DNA from: Lachnospiraceae bacterium
Lineage (GTDB): Bacteria > Bacillota > Clostridia > Lachnospirales > Lachnospiraceae
Assembly: GCA_017441825.1 (NCBI GenBank)
Contig: JAFRVD010000046.1
Span: forward strand, 1 to 64,000
DNA length: 64,000 bases
Direction of reading: 5' to 3'
Below the pieces are notes generated by a model. The model had not been told where the DNA came from. It ran no database searches and saw nothing but the letters and a program-made list of their open reading frames with translations. Of the stretch, positions 42,345-52,420 are shown in pieces. The first letter of the stretch is position 1; each line of letters begins with the position of its first letter. Both the position numbers and the translations under genes were made by a program.

Positions 42345-42958
42345 GTGAAAAAGCACGGGTAGCGGTCCTGGTTTCCGGCGGCGGCACCAATCTCCAGGCC
42401 ATCCTGGACGCGGAAGAATCCGGCATCATTACGTCCGGCGAAGTGGTGCTTATTATAAGCTCCAGCAGGAAGGCCTACGCGTTGGAACGCGCGAAGCTTG
42501 CCGGTATCGATGCGTACGCCGTAACGAAAAAGGTGTACGGCACTCAGGAAAACGTGGAGGCAAAGATCAATGAGCTTCTCGCGGAATATCAGATCGACCT
42601 GATCGTCCTCGCCGGGTTCCTCACAGTTTTAAGTGCAGACTTCACGAAGAAGTGGCCGCGGCGCATGCTGAACGTCCATCCTTCGCTGATCCCTTCCTTC
42701 TGCGGGGACGGCTACTACGGACTCAAGGTCCACGAAGAAGCATTGAGAAGAGGCGTTAAGGTCACCGGCGCGACCGTCCACTTTGTGAATGAGATCACGG
42801 ACGGCGGCGAGATCCTGTACCAGAAGGCAGTGGAGGTCCTTCCGGGCGACACCCCGGAGGTCCTGCAGAAGCGGGTCATGGAGCAGGCGGAATGGATCCT
42901 TCTCCCGAAGGCAGTTGAAACTGTATCACGGGAGATCATTGAAATGAAAGAATCATAA
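42341..42958 (+). CDS. purN: Phosphoribosylglycinamide formyltransferase (folate-dependent)
   Basis: A 205-residue GAR transformylase using 10-formyl-THF. Motifs: VLVSGGGTNLQAIL (phosphate loop), LAGFLTVLS, LNVHPSLIPSFCG (catalytic Asn and His) and GATVHFVNEITDGGEIL (catalytic Asp). It begins inside the stop of the FNT gene (ATGA). No formate-dependent PurT is seen here. Confidence 0.95.
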   Translation: MSEKARVAVLVSGGGTNLQAILDAEESGIITSGEVVLIISSSRKAYALERAKLAGIDAYAVTKKVYGTQENVEAKINELLAEYQIDLIVLAGFLTVLSADFTKKWPRRMLNVHPSLIPSFCGDGYYGLKVHEEALRRGVKVTGATVHFVNEITDGGEILYQKAVEVLPGDTPEVLQKRVMEQAEWILLPKAVETVSREIIEMKES

Positions 42959-42969
42959 GGAGAGCACGC

Positions 42970-43689
42970 ATGGAAATCTACAAGATCAACGACATCGGTG
43001 AGCTGATCACCGGGAACTCCTACGTAGGACGCGGCATCGTCATCGGAAAGACCGAAGACGGCACGAAGGCTGCTGCGGCGTACTTCATCATGGGCCGTTC
43101 CGCGAACAGCAGGAACAGGATCTTCACGGAAAAGGACGGCGAAGTCTTCACGGAGCCCTTCGACGCATCTAAGGTCCAGGACCCGAGCCTCATCATCTAC
43201 GCAGCCATCCGCTCATATGAAAACAGGCTGATCGTGACGAACGGTAACCAAACCGATACGATCTACGATTTCGTAAAGGGCGGAAAGAGCTTCACGGAAG
43301 CCCTTGCGACCCGCGAATTCGAGCCGGACGCTCCGAACTACACACCCCGCATTTCCGGCATGCTCACCTTTAAGGACAACGACTTCACCTATGAGCTCAA
43401 TATCCTGAAGAGCATCGATCCGGAAGGCACGGACTGCGCGCGCTACACCTTCTCCTACCCCGCGAAGGCGGGCCTCGGCCACTTCCTGCACACCTACGTC
43501 TGCGACGGGAACCCGATCCCGACGTTCCAGGGTGAGCCGGAGCGCGTCCTGATCCCGGACAGCATCGATGAATTTACGGAGACCCTCTGGAACGCGCTGG
43601 ATCCGGACAACAAGATCTCCCTTTACGTACGCTACACCGACCTTTGGACCGGCGAAATTACGAACCGCCTGGTCAATAAAAACAGATAA
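42970..43689 (+). CDS. PurO-like IMP cyclohydrolase
   Basis: A 239-residue protein matching the IMP cyclohydrolase family first known from archaea (PurO): YVGRGIVIGKTEDG, AAYFIMGRSANSRNRIF, IIYAAIRSY and FLHTYVCDGNPIPTFQGEP. It would close FAICAR to IMP, the last step, normally done by the N-terminal half of bacterial PurH. Its direct neighbour is a formyltransferase without that half, so the two together replace PurH. GGAGAGC precedes the ATG. Confidence 0.85.
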   Translation: MEIYKINDIGELITGNSYVGRGIVIGKTEDGTKAAAAYFIMGRSANSRNRIFTEKDGEVFTEPFDASKVQDPSLIIYAAIRSYENRLIVTNGNQTDTIYDFVKGGKSFTEALATREFEPDAPNYTPRISGMLTFKDNDFTYELNILKSIDPEGTDCARYTFSYPAKAGLGHFLHTYVCDGNPIPTFQGEPERVLIPDSIDEFTETLWNALDPDNKISLYVRYTDLWTGEITNRLVNKNR

Positions 43690-43700
43690 GGAGGACCGCA

Positions 43701-44885
43701 ATGAAAGAATTCGAACTGAAATACGGCTGCAACCCGAACCAGAAGCCTGCAAAGATCTATATGAAGGACGGAAGCGAGCTTCCCTTAAAGGTCCTGAACG
43801 GCCGCCCCGGCTACATCAACTTCCTGGACGCCCTGAACTCCTGGCAGCTGGTCAAGGAATTAAAGACTATCCTCGGCATGCCCGCGGTCACCTCCTTCAA
43901 GCACGTGAGCCCCACATCCGCCGCAGTCGGCCTGCCGCTTGACGAAAAGCTGAAGAAGGCCTGCTTCGTGGACGACGTGAAGGGCCTCGACGACTCTCCG
44001 CTCGCCTGCGCGTACGCGCGTGCCCGCGGCACGGACCGCATGTGCTCCTTCGGCGACTGGGTCGCACTCTCCGACCCCTGCGACGTCGTGACGGCCAAGA
44101 TGATCCGCCGCGAGGTCAGTGACGGCATCATCGCTCCCGGCTACGACCCGGAAGCTTTAAAGATCCTCTGCGAAAAGCGGAACGGCTCCTACAACGTTGT
44201 GGAGATCGACCCGGATTACGTTCCGGAAGTCCAGGAGACCAAGCAGGTCTTCGGCGTGACCTTTGAACAAGGCCGGAACAACTTCAGGATCGACGCAGAC
44301 CTTCTCACGAACATCGTGACAGAGAACAAGGACCTGCCCGAAAGCGCGGTGCGGGACCTCATCATTTCGCTCATCACGCTGAAGTATACGCAGTCCAATT
44401 CGGTCTGCTTCGCGGTGGACGGCCAGGCTATAGGCGTAGGCGCCGGCCAGCAGTCCAGGATCCACTGCACGAGGCTTGCGGGGTCTAAGGCGGACACCTG
44501 GTTCCTCCGTCAGGCGGACAAGGTCCTGAACCTCCCCTTCAAAAAGAAGCTGGGACGCCCGGAGCGGGACAACGTCATCGACGGCTACATCAACCAGAAC
44601 GAAGAGGACGTCTGCGCGGACGGCAACTGGCAGAAGTACTTTACCGAGCAGCCCGAGCCGTTCACAAAGGAAGAACAGAAAGCGTTCCTCGCGACAAGGC
44701 AGAACGTGGCGCTGGGCTCCGATGCCTTCTTCCCCTTTGAGGACAACATCGAGCGCGCGGTCCGTTCCGGCGTGAAGTACATCGCGGAGCCGGGCGGCTC
44801 CATCCGGGACGACGCAGTTATCGACTGCTGCAACAAGTACGACGCTGTGATGATCTTTACCGGCATGCGTCTCTTCCATCATTGA
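43701..44885 (+). CDS. Stand-alone AICAR formyltransferase (PurH C-terminal type)
   Basis: A 394-residue protein equivalent to the AICAR transformylase domain of PurH. It starts directly with LKYGCNPNQKPAK (the domain's usual first block) and carries the catalytic pair K67-H68 in SFKHVSP, then DVVTAKMIRREVSDGIIAPGY, TQSNSVCFAVDGQAIGVGAGQQSRIH and SDAFFPFEDNIERAVRSG. It transfers a formyl group from 10-formyl-THF. The methylglyoxal-synthase-like cyclohydrolase domain is absent, not truncated: there is a good AAGGAGG site 11 bases after the upstream gene. Confidence 0.9.
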   Translation: MKEFELKYGCNPNQKPAKIYMKDGSELPLKVLNGRPGYINFLDALNSWQLVKELKTILGMPAVTSFKHVSPTSAAVGLPLDEKLKKACFVDDVKGLDDSPLACAYARARGTDRMCSFGDWVALSDPCDVVTAKMIRREVSDGIIAPGYDPEALKILCEKRNGSYNVVEIDPDYVPEVQETKQVFGVTFEQGRNNFRIDADLLTNIVTENKDLPESAVRDLIISLITLKYTQSNSVCFAVDGQAIGVGAGQQSRIHCTRLAGSKADTWFLRQADKVLNLPFKKKLGRPERDNVIDGYINQNEEDVCADGNWQKYFTEQPEPFTKEEQKAFLATRQNVALGSDAFFPFEDNIERAVRSGVKYIAEPGGSIRDDAVIDCCNKYDAVMIFTGMRLFHH

Positions 44886-44910
44886 TTCCTTACCAAAAAG
44901 GAGAGCTCAT

Positions 44911-46182
44911 ATGAATTTACTAGTCGTTGGCGGCGGCGGCAGGGAGCACGCGATCATCAAAAAGCTCCGGGAGAATCCGGAAATCGACGTGATCTATGCC
45001 CTGCCCGGAAACGGCGGCATCGCACAGGATGCCCAGTGTGTGCCCATCAAGGCAACGGATATTCCCGGTATAGTCGGCTTTGCTGCAGAAAATCAGGTGG
45101 ATTACGCTGTGGTGGCGCCGGACGACCCGCTGGTCCTCGGCCTTGTTGACGCACTGGAAGATAAAGGGATCCCCTGCTTCGGTCCCCGGAAAAATGCGGC
45201 TGTCATTGAAGGCAGCAAGGTCTTTTCCAAGAACCTCATGAAAAAGTACGGGATCCCCACGGCCTCTTACGAGGTCTTTGACGACCCGGAAGAAGCGCTC
45301 CGCTACGTTGCGGACGCTCCTCTTCCCACGGTCATCAAGGCGGACGGCCTTGCTCTCGGAAAAGGTGTGATCATCGCGGGATCACACGAGGAAGCAGAGG
45401 AGGCTGTCCGCTCCATCATGGAGGAAAAGAAGTTCGGCGCAAGCGGAGATCAGATCGTGGTCGAGGAATTCCTGACGGGCCCCGAGGTCTCCGTACTGGC
45501 GTTTACGGACGGCCATACGGTGAAGCCGATGGTGTCTTCAATGGACCATAAGCGCGCACTGGACGGCGACAAGGGCTTAAATACCGGCGGCATGGGCACG
45601 ATCGCCCCGAACCCCTTCTACACAAAGGAAGTTGCGGACCGCTGCATGGAAGAGATCTTCCTTCCGACCATCAGGGCCATGAATGCCGAAGGCCGGCCGT
45701 TTAAGGGCTGCCTGTACTTCGGCCTCATGATCACTGAAAACGGCCCGAAGGTCATTGAATACAACTGCCGCTTCGGCGACCCGGAGACCCAGGTGGTCCT
45801 CCCGCTCCTCGAATCCGACCTCTTCACGATCATGAAAGCGGTAACGGACGAGAAGCTCGAAGAGACCGAGGTCTGCTTCTCGGACAAAAACGCGGCCTGT
45901 GTGGTCATGGCGTCCGAGGGCTACCCCGTCTCCTACGAAAAGGGCTTTGAGATCACGATCCCGGAAGACGTTCTTCCGTCCGTCTATGTAGCCGGCGCGG
46001 CGCTTTCCGACGGAAAGCTTGTGACGTCCGGCGGACGCGTGCTGGGAGTGACGGCCGTTTCCGATACACTGAAGGACGCGCTCGACAAAGCGTACGTTTC
46101 TGTCTGCCGCATCCATTTCAGCAACGCCTTCTGGCGCCGGGACATCGGCGCAAGGGCGCTTAAGATCACGGAGGAAGCGTAA
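44911..46182 (+). CDS. purD: Phosphoribosylamine-glycine ligase
   Basis: A 423-residue ATP-grasp enzyme (GAR synthetase) joining glycine to phosphoribosylamine, the product of PurF. N-terminal VVGGGGREHAIIKKL, the ATP-grasp stretch VIKADGLALGKGVIIAG, DHKRALDGDKGLNTGGMGTIAP and EYNCRFGDPETQVVLP are all canonical. AAAAGGAG precedes the start. The stop shares a base with the purL start (TAATG). Confidence 0.97.
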   Translation: MNLLVVGGGGREHAIIKKLRENPEIDVIYALPGNGGIAQDAQCVPIKATDIPGIVGFAAENQVDYAVVAPDDPLVLGLVDALEDKGIPCFGPRKNAAVIEGSKVFSKNLMKKYGIPTASYEVFDDPEEALRYVADAPLPTVIKADGLALGKGVIIAGSHEEAEEAVRSIMEEKKFGASGDQIVVEEFLTGPEVSVLAFTDGHTVKPMVSSMDHKRALDGDKGLNTGGMGTIAPNPFYTKEVADRCMEEIFLPTIRAMNAEGRPFKGCLYFGLMITENGPKVIEYNCRFGDPETQVVLPLLESDLFTIMKAVTDEKLEETEVCFSDKNAACVVMASEGYPVSYEKGFEITIPEDVLPSVYVAGAALSDGKLVTSGGRVLGVTAVSDTLKDALDKAYVSVCRIHFSNAFWRRDIGARALKITEEA

Positions 46183-49100
46183 TGGTTTACCGAGTTTATA
46201 CAGAAAAAAGGCAGGAGCTTGCTCAGGAAGCGCACGCGCTCCTCTCCGATGCCCGCACGTTCCTCGGGATCAGGGGCTTAAAGGACGTCCGGATCCTGAA
46301 CCGGTACGATGCGGAGGACTGTCCGGAGGAGCTCTTCTCCTACGCGATCCGCACCGTGTTTTCCGAACCGCAGACGGACGTCACGTACCGTGACCTCCCG
46401 GAAACGGACGGTATCGTATTCGCTGTCGAGTACCTGCCCGGCCAGTTTGACCAGCGCGCGGATTCCGCTGCGCAGTGCATCCAGATCCTGTCCCAGGGCG
46501 AGCGCCCGGAGATCCGCTCTGCAAAGGTCTATATCCTTTCGGGCGATCTTTCCGGCGAGGACCTTGCGGCCATCAAAAAATACGTGATCAACCCGGTTGA
46601 GGCCAGAGAAGCGTCTCTTGAGCTTCCGGATACACTGAAGACCGAATTTGAGATCCCGGAAACCGTTGCGACGCTCGAAGGCTTCCGGAATCTTCAGGGC
46701 GATGCTCTTTCAGGCTTCATCGCTGACTACGGCCTTGCGATGGACGAGGGCGACCTCGCTTTCTGCCGGGACTATTTTGTAAAAGAAGACCGGGATCCGA
46801 CCATTACGGAGATCCGGATGATCGACACCTACTGGTCCGACCACTGCAGGCACACAACGTTCCAGACCATCATCGATAACGTAAAGTTCGAGGATCCGCT
46901 TCTGGAAGCGGCGTATCAGGAGTATCTTGACACCAGGAAGGCGCTCGGGCGGACGAAGCCCGTATGCCTCATGGACGTCGCGACGCTTGCGGTCCGGCAC
47001 CTGAAGGCTGCGGGAAAGCTCCCGAAACTTGACGAATCCGAGGAGATCAACGCCTGCACCGTAAAGATCGAAGTCGAGGCGGACGGAGTCAAAGAACCGT
47101 GGCTCCTCCTCTTCAAGAATGAAACGCATAACCACCCCACGGAGATCGAGCCCTTCGGCGGTGCGGCCACCTGCATAGGCGGCGCGATCCGCGACCCGCT
47201 CTCCGGCCGCTCCTACGTCTACGGCGCGATGCGGCTCACCGGCGCGGCGGACCCGACTGTCCCCGTGAGTGAGACGATCCCCGGAAAGCTTCCGCAGAGA
47301 AAGCTCGTGACCACGGCGGCCGCAGGGTATTCCTCTTACGGCAACCAGATCGGTCTTGCGACCGGCATCGTCGATGAATTCTACCACCCCGGCTATGCTG
47401 CGAAGCATATGGAGGTCGGTGCGGTGATCGCGGCGGCGCCTGAAGAAAACGTCCGGCGCGAGCGCCCGGCACCCGGAGACGTGGTGATCCTGCTTGGCGG
47501 CGCGACGGGCCGCGACGGGATCGGCGGGGCGACCGGCTCCTCCAAGGCACACAATACGAAATCCGTGGAGACCTGCGGCGCGGAAGTCCAGAAGGGCAAC
47601 GCGCCTGAAGAGAGGAAGCTCCAGCGGCTGTTCCGGAACGCAGAGGCGAGCCGCCTCATCAAGCGCTGCAACGACTTTGGCGCGGGCGGCGTGTCTGTTG
47701 CGATCGGAGAGCTTGCGGACGGGCTTCTCATAGATCTCAATAAGGTCCCGAGGAAATACGAGGGCCTGGACGGCACGGAGCTTGCGATCAGCGAGTCTCA
47801 GGAGCGCATGGCCGTTGTGGTCGCGCCGGAGGACGCGGAACGCTTCATTGCGATCGCGGATACGGAGAACCTTGCGGCGACCATCGTGGCGCAGGTCACG
47901 GAAGAGCCGCGGCTCGTGATGACCTGGAACGGAAAAACGATCGTCGATATCAGCCGCGAATTTCTGAATTCGAACGGCGCGGAGAAGCATATCACAATTA
48001 CGCCGGCGGCGCCCGAAAAGGAGCCTGTCGCGGCACCCAGGCACTTCACTGACGCGATGCTTTCCGCAGCGTCCGACCTTTCAACGTGCAGCAGGCGCGG
48101 ACTTTCCGAGCGGTTCGATTCGACCATCGGCGCGGGCACGGTCCTGATGCCCTTTGGCGGAAAGTACCAGGAGACGCCCATCCAGGCGATGGTCCACAAG
48201 ATCCCCATGGAAGTGAAGTCTACGGACGACTGCAGCTTCATGGCCTGGGGCTTCGACCCGGCACTCTCAGAAAAGAGCCCTTACCACGGTGCGTACCTCG
48301 CGGTCGTTTCATCGGTCGCGAAGCTGATTGCAACAGGCGCTTCCTTTGAAGACGTCTATCTCACTTTCCAGGAGTATTTCGAGAAACCCGGCACGGACGG
48401 AAAGCGCTGGGGGAAGCCGCTTGCGGCACTTCTTGGCGCTTTTAAGGCGCAGATGGAGCTCGGGATCGGGGCCATCGGCGGCAAGGATTCCATGAGCGGC
48501 TCGTTCGAGGACCTCGATGTCCCGCCCACTCTCATCTCCTTTGCGGTCACAACCGGGAAGACCGGAGACGTGGTCTCTCCGGAATTCAAGGCAGCCGGAA
48601 ACAAAGTGATCCTGCTTACACCGGAGCTCGACGGGAACGGCCTTCCGAAGACCGCTTCTCTCCTTTCGGTGTTTGACGAAGTCACGCGCATGCTGAAAAG
48701 CGGTACGGCAAAGTCCTGCTATACGCTTGAACGCGGCGGCATCCTGGAAGCCGTCATGAAGATGAGCTTCGGAAACGGCTTCGGCTTCCGCTTTAATCCT
48801 GAAAAGAGCCTGATGGCACTTACGCATAAAAACTACGGCGCGTTCCTTCTGGAAGTGCCGGAAGACACTGAATCTGGTACCGAAATCGGCTTTATCACAG
48901 ACGACGGGTATTTCTCCTACGGAACGGACAGAATTGAAACGGAGCGCATTCTGGAGACCTACGAGGGCCGTCTGGAGGGTGTGTACTCGTGCAATATCCC
49001 GGACGCTCCCGGTACGGCCGAGACCTTTACGTGGAGCGGCTCCTGCAAGGCGTCGCCTGCCATAAAGGTCGCGAAGCCCAGGGTCCTGATCCCTGCGTTC

Positions 49101-49871
49101 CCCGGTACGAACTGCGAGACGGATTCCGCGAAGGCGATCCTCCGCGCAGGGCTTGAGCCCGAGATCATCGTCATCAAAAACCGGACGGCACAGGATATCC
49201 AGGAATCCGTATCGTACTTCGCGAAGCGGATCTCGGACGCGCAGGTCATTTTCATCCCCGGCGGCTTCTCCGGCGGCGATGAGCCCGATGGCTCTGCGAA
49301 ATTCATCACTGCTTTCTTCCGCAACGGTGCGGTGAAGGAAGGCGTGACGGAGCTCCTTGAAAACCGCGGCGGCCTGATGGCCGGCATCTGCAACGGCTTC
49401 CAGGCGCTCATCAAGCTCGGTCTGCTGCCCGAGGGGCGGATCCGCGACGTGGACGAGCACAGCCTGACATTGACCTTCAACACGATCTCCCGGCACCAGT
49501 CGAGACTCGTTAAGACCAGAGTCGCCTCCAACAAGTCTCCGTGGCTGATGCTGACTGAGCCCGGAGAGATCTATACGGTCCCGATCTCCCACGGCGAAGG
49601 ACGCTTCTACGGCGAGGAGGAGCAGATCCTCCGGCTTGCGGCAAACGGACAGATCGCGACACAGTACGTGGATATGGCCGGCAGCGCGACCATGGACGTC
49701 CGGTATAATCCGAACGGGTCCATGTACGCGGTGGAAGGGATCACGTCTCCGGACGGCCGGGTCTTCGGCAAGATGGGGCACAGCGAAAGGATCGACGAAG
49801 GGCTTTACAAGAACGTGGAAGGCAATTACGACATCCACATGTTTGAAGCAGCATGTCTCTATTTCAGGTAA
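46182..49871 (+). CDS. purL: Phosphoribosylformylglycinamidine synthase, single-chain
   Basis: A 1229-residue large-type PurL combining synthetase and glutaminase in one chain. Synthetase blocks: TYWSDHCRHTTFQ, NETHNHPTEIEPFGGAATCIGGAIRDPLSGR and GAIGGKDSMSGSF. The class I glutaminase domain occupies the last 230 residues: PAFPGTNCETD, FIPGGFSGGDEPDGSAKF, the nucleophile C1070 in AGICNGFQAL, and SHGEGRFY. Unlike PurF in this operon, its glutaminase is intact. The N-terminal domain of about 200 residues is of the clostridial kind. Translationally coupled to purD. Confidence 0.96.
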   Translation: MVYRVYTEKRQELAQEAHALLSDARTFLGIRGLKDVRILNRYDAEDCPEELFSYAIRTVFSEPQTDVTYRDLPETDGIVFAVEYLPGQFDQRADSAAQCIQILSQGERPEIRSAKVYILSGDLSGEDLAAIKKYVINPVEAREASLELPDTLKTEFEIPETVATLEGFRNLQGDALSGFIADYGLAMDEGDLAFCRDYFVKEDRDPTITEIRMIDTYWSDHCRHTTFQTIIDNVKFEDPLLEAAYQEYLDTRKALGRTKPVCLMDVATLAVRHLKAAGKLPKLDESEEINACTVKIEVEADGVKEPWLLLFKNETHNHPTEIEPFGGAATCIGGAIRDPLSGRSYVYGAMRLTGAADPTVPVSETIPGKLPQRKLVTTAAAGYSSYGNQIGLATGIVDEFYHPGYAAKHMEVGAVIAAAPEENVRRERPAPGDVVILLGGATGRDGIGGATGSSKAHNTKSVETCGAEVQKGNAPEERKLQRLFRNAEASRLIKRCNDFGAGGVSVAIGELADGLLIDLNKVPRKYEGLDGTELAISESQERMAVVVAPEDAERFIAIADTENLAATIVAQVTEEPRLVMTWNGKTIVDISREFLNSNGAEKHITITPAAPEKEPVAAPRHFTDAMLSAASDLSTCSRRGLSERFDSTIGAGTVLMPFGGKYQETPIQAMVHKIPMEVKSTDDCSFMAWGFDPALSEKSPYHGAYLAVVSSVAKLIATGASFEDVYLTFQEYFEKPGTDGKRWGKPLAALLGAFKAQMELGIGAIGGKDSMSGSFEDLDVPPTLISFAVTTGKTGDVVSPEFKAAGNKVILLTPELDGNGLPKTASLLSVFDEVTRMLKSGTAKSCYTLERGGILEAVMKMSFGNGFGFRFNPEKSLMALTHKNYGAFLLEVPEDTESGTEIGFITDDGYFSYGTDRIETERILETYEGRLEGVYSCNIPDAPGTAETFTWSGSCKASPAIKVAKPRVLIPAFPGTNCETDSAKAILRAGLEPEIIVIKNRTAQDIQESVSYFAKRISDAQVIFIPGGFSGGDEPDGSAKFITAFFRNGAVKEGVTELLENRGGLMAGICNGFQALIKLGLLPEGRIRDVDEHSLTLTFNTISRHQSRLVKTRVASNKSPWLMLTEPGEIYTVPISHGEGRFYGEEEQILRLAANGQIATQYVDMAGSATMDVRYNPNGSMYAVEGITSPDGRVFGKMGHSERIDEGLYKNVEGNYDIHMFEAACLYFR

Positions 49872-49886
49872 GGAGGAATTTCTGCC

Positions 49887-51560
49887 ATGGCTTATTTGAC
49901 TGATATCGAGATCGCACAGCAGTGCGAAATGAGACCCATTACGGAGATCGCAGCGAAGGCCGGCATCGACCCGGACGCGGTCGAACAGTACGGCAAATAC
50001 AAGGCAAAGATCAATACGGCGTATATCCCGCAGGATAAAAAGGACGGGAAGCTGATCCTGGTCACGGCCATCACCCCCACTCCGGCGGGCGAGGGCAAGA
50101 CGACCACCACCATCGGCCTCGCCGACGGCCTTGCGCGAATCGGGAAGAACGTGGTTGGCGCGCTCCGTGAGCCGTCTCTCGGCCCGGTGTTCGGCGTAAA
50201 GGGCGGCGCGGCAGGCGGCGGCTACGCGCAGGTGGTGCCGATGGAGGACATCAACCTCCACTTTACCGGCGACTTCCACGCGATCGGCGCGGCGAACAAC
50301 CTCCTTGCGGCCATGCTTGACAACCACATCCAGCAGGGGAACGAGCTCGGCATCGACGTCCGGAAGATCACCTGGCGCCGCTGCGTGGACATGAACGACC
50401 GGCAGCTCCGCTACGTCCTGGACGGCCTGGGCGGACGCACGAACGGCGTGCCCAGAGAAGACGGCTACGACATCACCGTGGCCTCCGAGATCATGGCTGT
50501 GTTCTGCCTCGCGAGCTCCATGACGGACCTCAAGGAAAGGCTTTCGAAGATCGTTGTGGGCTACACCTTTGACGACCGGCCGGTGACAGCCGGCGACCTG
50601 AAGGCTGTGGGCGCCATGGCGGCGCTCTTAAAAGACGCGCTGAAGCCGAATCTCGTGCAGACGCTCGAAGGCACCCCGTTCTTCGTACACGGCGGCCCGT
50701 TCGCAAACATCGCACACGGCTGCAATTCCGTGATCGCGACCCGCACCGCCCTGAAATTGGGCGACTATGTGGTCACCGAAGCAGGCTTCGGCGCGGACTT
50801 AGGCGCGGAGAAATTCCTGGACATCAAGTGCCGCATGGCGGGCCTTGTGCCGGACGCGGTGGTCGTGGTGGCTACGGTCCGCGCACTCAAGATGCACGGC
50901 GGGCTTTCGAAGAAGGAGCTCGAGAACGAGGACCTCGGCGCGCTCGAAAAGGGCGTCCCGAATCTGCTGCGCCATGTATCCAACATCAAGAACGTCTACC
51001 GGCTGCCTTGTGTGGTCGCAGTCAACCGCTTCCCCACGGACACTGACGCGGAGATCGATTTCATCATCGCGAAGTGCCGCGAGCTGGGCGTGAACACCAT
51101 CCTCTCCACCGTCTGGGCGGAAGGCGGCAAGGGCGGCGAGGACCTCGCGCGCGAGGTCGTGCGTCTCTGTGAGGAGGAGCAGGGCAACTTCACCTTCTCC
51201 TACGACGTGAACGACAGCATCGAAAAGAAGCTCCGCGCAATCACGCAGAAGATCTACGGCGGCAAGGACATCTCGATCCTGCCGGCGGCGAAGCGTGAGA
51301 TCAAGAAGCTCAAGGAACTGGGCTACGGAAACCTGCCGGTCTGTGTTGCGAAGACGCAGTACAGCTTCACGGATGATCCCAAGGTCCTGGGCGCTCCCGA
51401 AGATTTCATCGTCAGTGTCAAGGAAGTCAAGGTCTCCGCAGGCGCCGGCTTCGTGGTTGCCCTCACCGGCGATATCATGACCATGCCGGGCCTTCCGAAG
51501 CATCCCGCGGCGGAGAACATCGACGTGGACGAGAACGGCGTGATCAGCGGACTGTTCTGA
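49887..51560 (+). CDS. fhs: Formate-tetrahydrofolate ligase
   Basis: A 557-residue ATP-dependent ligase making 10-formyl-THF from formate and THF. The P-loop-like motif [18 protein letters not shown] (65-82) and [41 protein letters not shown] family blocks are present, as is [17 protein letters not shown]. It is the last gene of the purine operon, 15 bases after purL with AAGGAGG. Its product is the formyl donor for PurN and the AICAR formyltransferase upstream. Confidence 0.97.
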   Translation: MAYLTDIEIAQQCEMRPITEIAAKAGIDPDAVEQYGKYKAKINTAYIPQDKKDGKLILVTAITPTPAGEGKTTTTIGLADGLARIGKNVVGALREPSLGPVFGVKGGAAGGGYAQVVPMEDINLHFTGDFHAIGAANNLLAAMLDNHIQQGNELGIDVRKITWRRCVDMNDRQLRYVLDGLGGRTNGVPREDGYDITVASEIMAVFCLASSMTDLKERLSKIVVGYTFDDRPVTAGDLKAVGAMAALLKDALKPNLVQTLEGTPFFVHGGPFANIAHGCNSVIATRTALKLGDYVVTEAGFGADLGAEKFLDIKCRMAGLVPDAVVVVATVRALKMHGGLSKKELENEDLGALEKGVPNLLRHVSNIKNVYRLPCVVAVNRFPTDTDAEIDFIIAKCRELGVNTILSTVWAEGGKGGEDLAREVVRLCEEEQGNFTFSYDVNDSIEKKLRAITQKIYGGKDISILPAAKREIKKLKELGYGNLPVCVAKTQYSFTDDPKVLGAPEDFIVSVKEVKVSAGAGFVVALTGDIMTMPGLPKHPAAENIDVDENGVISGLF

Positions 51561-51597
51561 GGATAATTAGCCCTTTTTCAAAAAGACAAAGTATAAA

Positions 51598-51642
51598 TGA
51601 TCCGGGCACGACGTATAAATCTCATACATCGTGCCCGGATCA
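51598..51642. terminator. Long hairpin terminator between convergent genes
   Basis: Inverted repeat of 19 positions with one mismatch (51598-51616, 51624-51642), 7-base loop. The minus-strand 3' flank is T-rich (TTTATACTTTGTC), so it works best for the leftward nucleotidyltransferase gene, but it also ends the purine operon. Confidence 0.8.
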
Positions 51643-51661
51643 TTATCAGTATGCCGGCTGT

Positions 51662-52420
51662 TTACTGCTGATGATCCCGATTCGCCTTCAGCTTATCAAG
51701 TATGTCAGCCCGATCCGCCTTTTTTATGTTGCCTATGATCTCATCCACATTATCAGTTTTAATAACACCGGGATAATTCTGCTCGAACCGAATCAGCATT
51801 GTCCTGGCCGCTTTCTCTTCGCCTTCAATTTCCTCATATAATTCACCAAAACGGCCTTGGGCCATAACATCTTCAATAAAAGTCCCGGATTTTTCCGGAA
51901 GTGAACCCCAGTCTCCATAAAGATCGTTCACTGCTTTTTTGACTCGCTCCAATGTGATCGGCACGCCTTTCCGCTCATGCTCTGCCAGAATTCCCAGAAC
52001 ATCTGAAAGGTCATGTTTATAAAGCCTGCCGGATCGAAGCTTCATGGCAATTAAATACTCTGCAGCTATCGTACGAATGGACACGATATTGGAATATGTC
52101 TTATAATAGACAGAAAACTGAGGCAGTTTATCCGAATACAAATCCGTTTTCTTAAAATCATCATTCAGCCATCCGTCAGACAATTCATACTTATCTCTGA
52201 CAAAATTGATCGCATCCTTCATCCCTGAAGCAGCCCGAATCAGTGCATCAATATCTGTAGTCATATTACGAAAGCCGTAATTGATCAGGATCGATGCTCC
52301 ACCGATCAGGATCATTTCTGCCGGCATACCCTTGCCAACGAGTTTCCGATATGATTTGGCCAGTTCTTTCAAGTAGATGTCTATATTCTCTTTCGTAAAT
52401 TCAAATCGTGCCTCAGACAA
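51662..52420 (-). CDS. DUF6036-type nucleotidyltransferase, probable toxin
   Basis: A 252-residue protein with a minimal nucleotidyltransferase fold: ILIGGASILINYGFRNMTTDIDALI carries G40-G41 and the metal pair D56, D58. AEYLIAMKLRSGRLYKHDLSD (K127, D137, D140) resembles the substrate-side helix of DUF6036/AbiEii-like enzymes. Its start overlaps the XRE gene stop by eight bases, so the pair is coupled. Base and codon use are visibly more AT-rich than in the purine operon, suggesting transfer. Toxin activity by modifying tRNA or another target is inferred from family and context. Confidence 0.7.
   Translation of the reverse strand: MSEARFEFTKENIDIYLKELAKSYRKLVGKGMPAEMILIGGASILINYGFRNMTTDIDALIRAASGMKDAINFVRDKYELSDGWLNDDFKKTDLYSDKLPQFSVYYKTYSNIVSIRTIAAEYLIAMKLRSGRLYKHDLSDVLGILAEHERKGVPITLERVKKAVNDLYGDWGSLPEKSGTFIEDVMAQGRFGELYEEIEGEEKAARTMLIRFEQNYPGVIKTDNVDEIIGNIKKADRADILDKLKANRDHQQ

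Noticed and set aside
48309..50327. 672-residue open frame on the minus strand
   Set aside because: Shadow of purL and fhs; no ribosome site and no recognisable domain.
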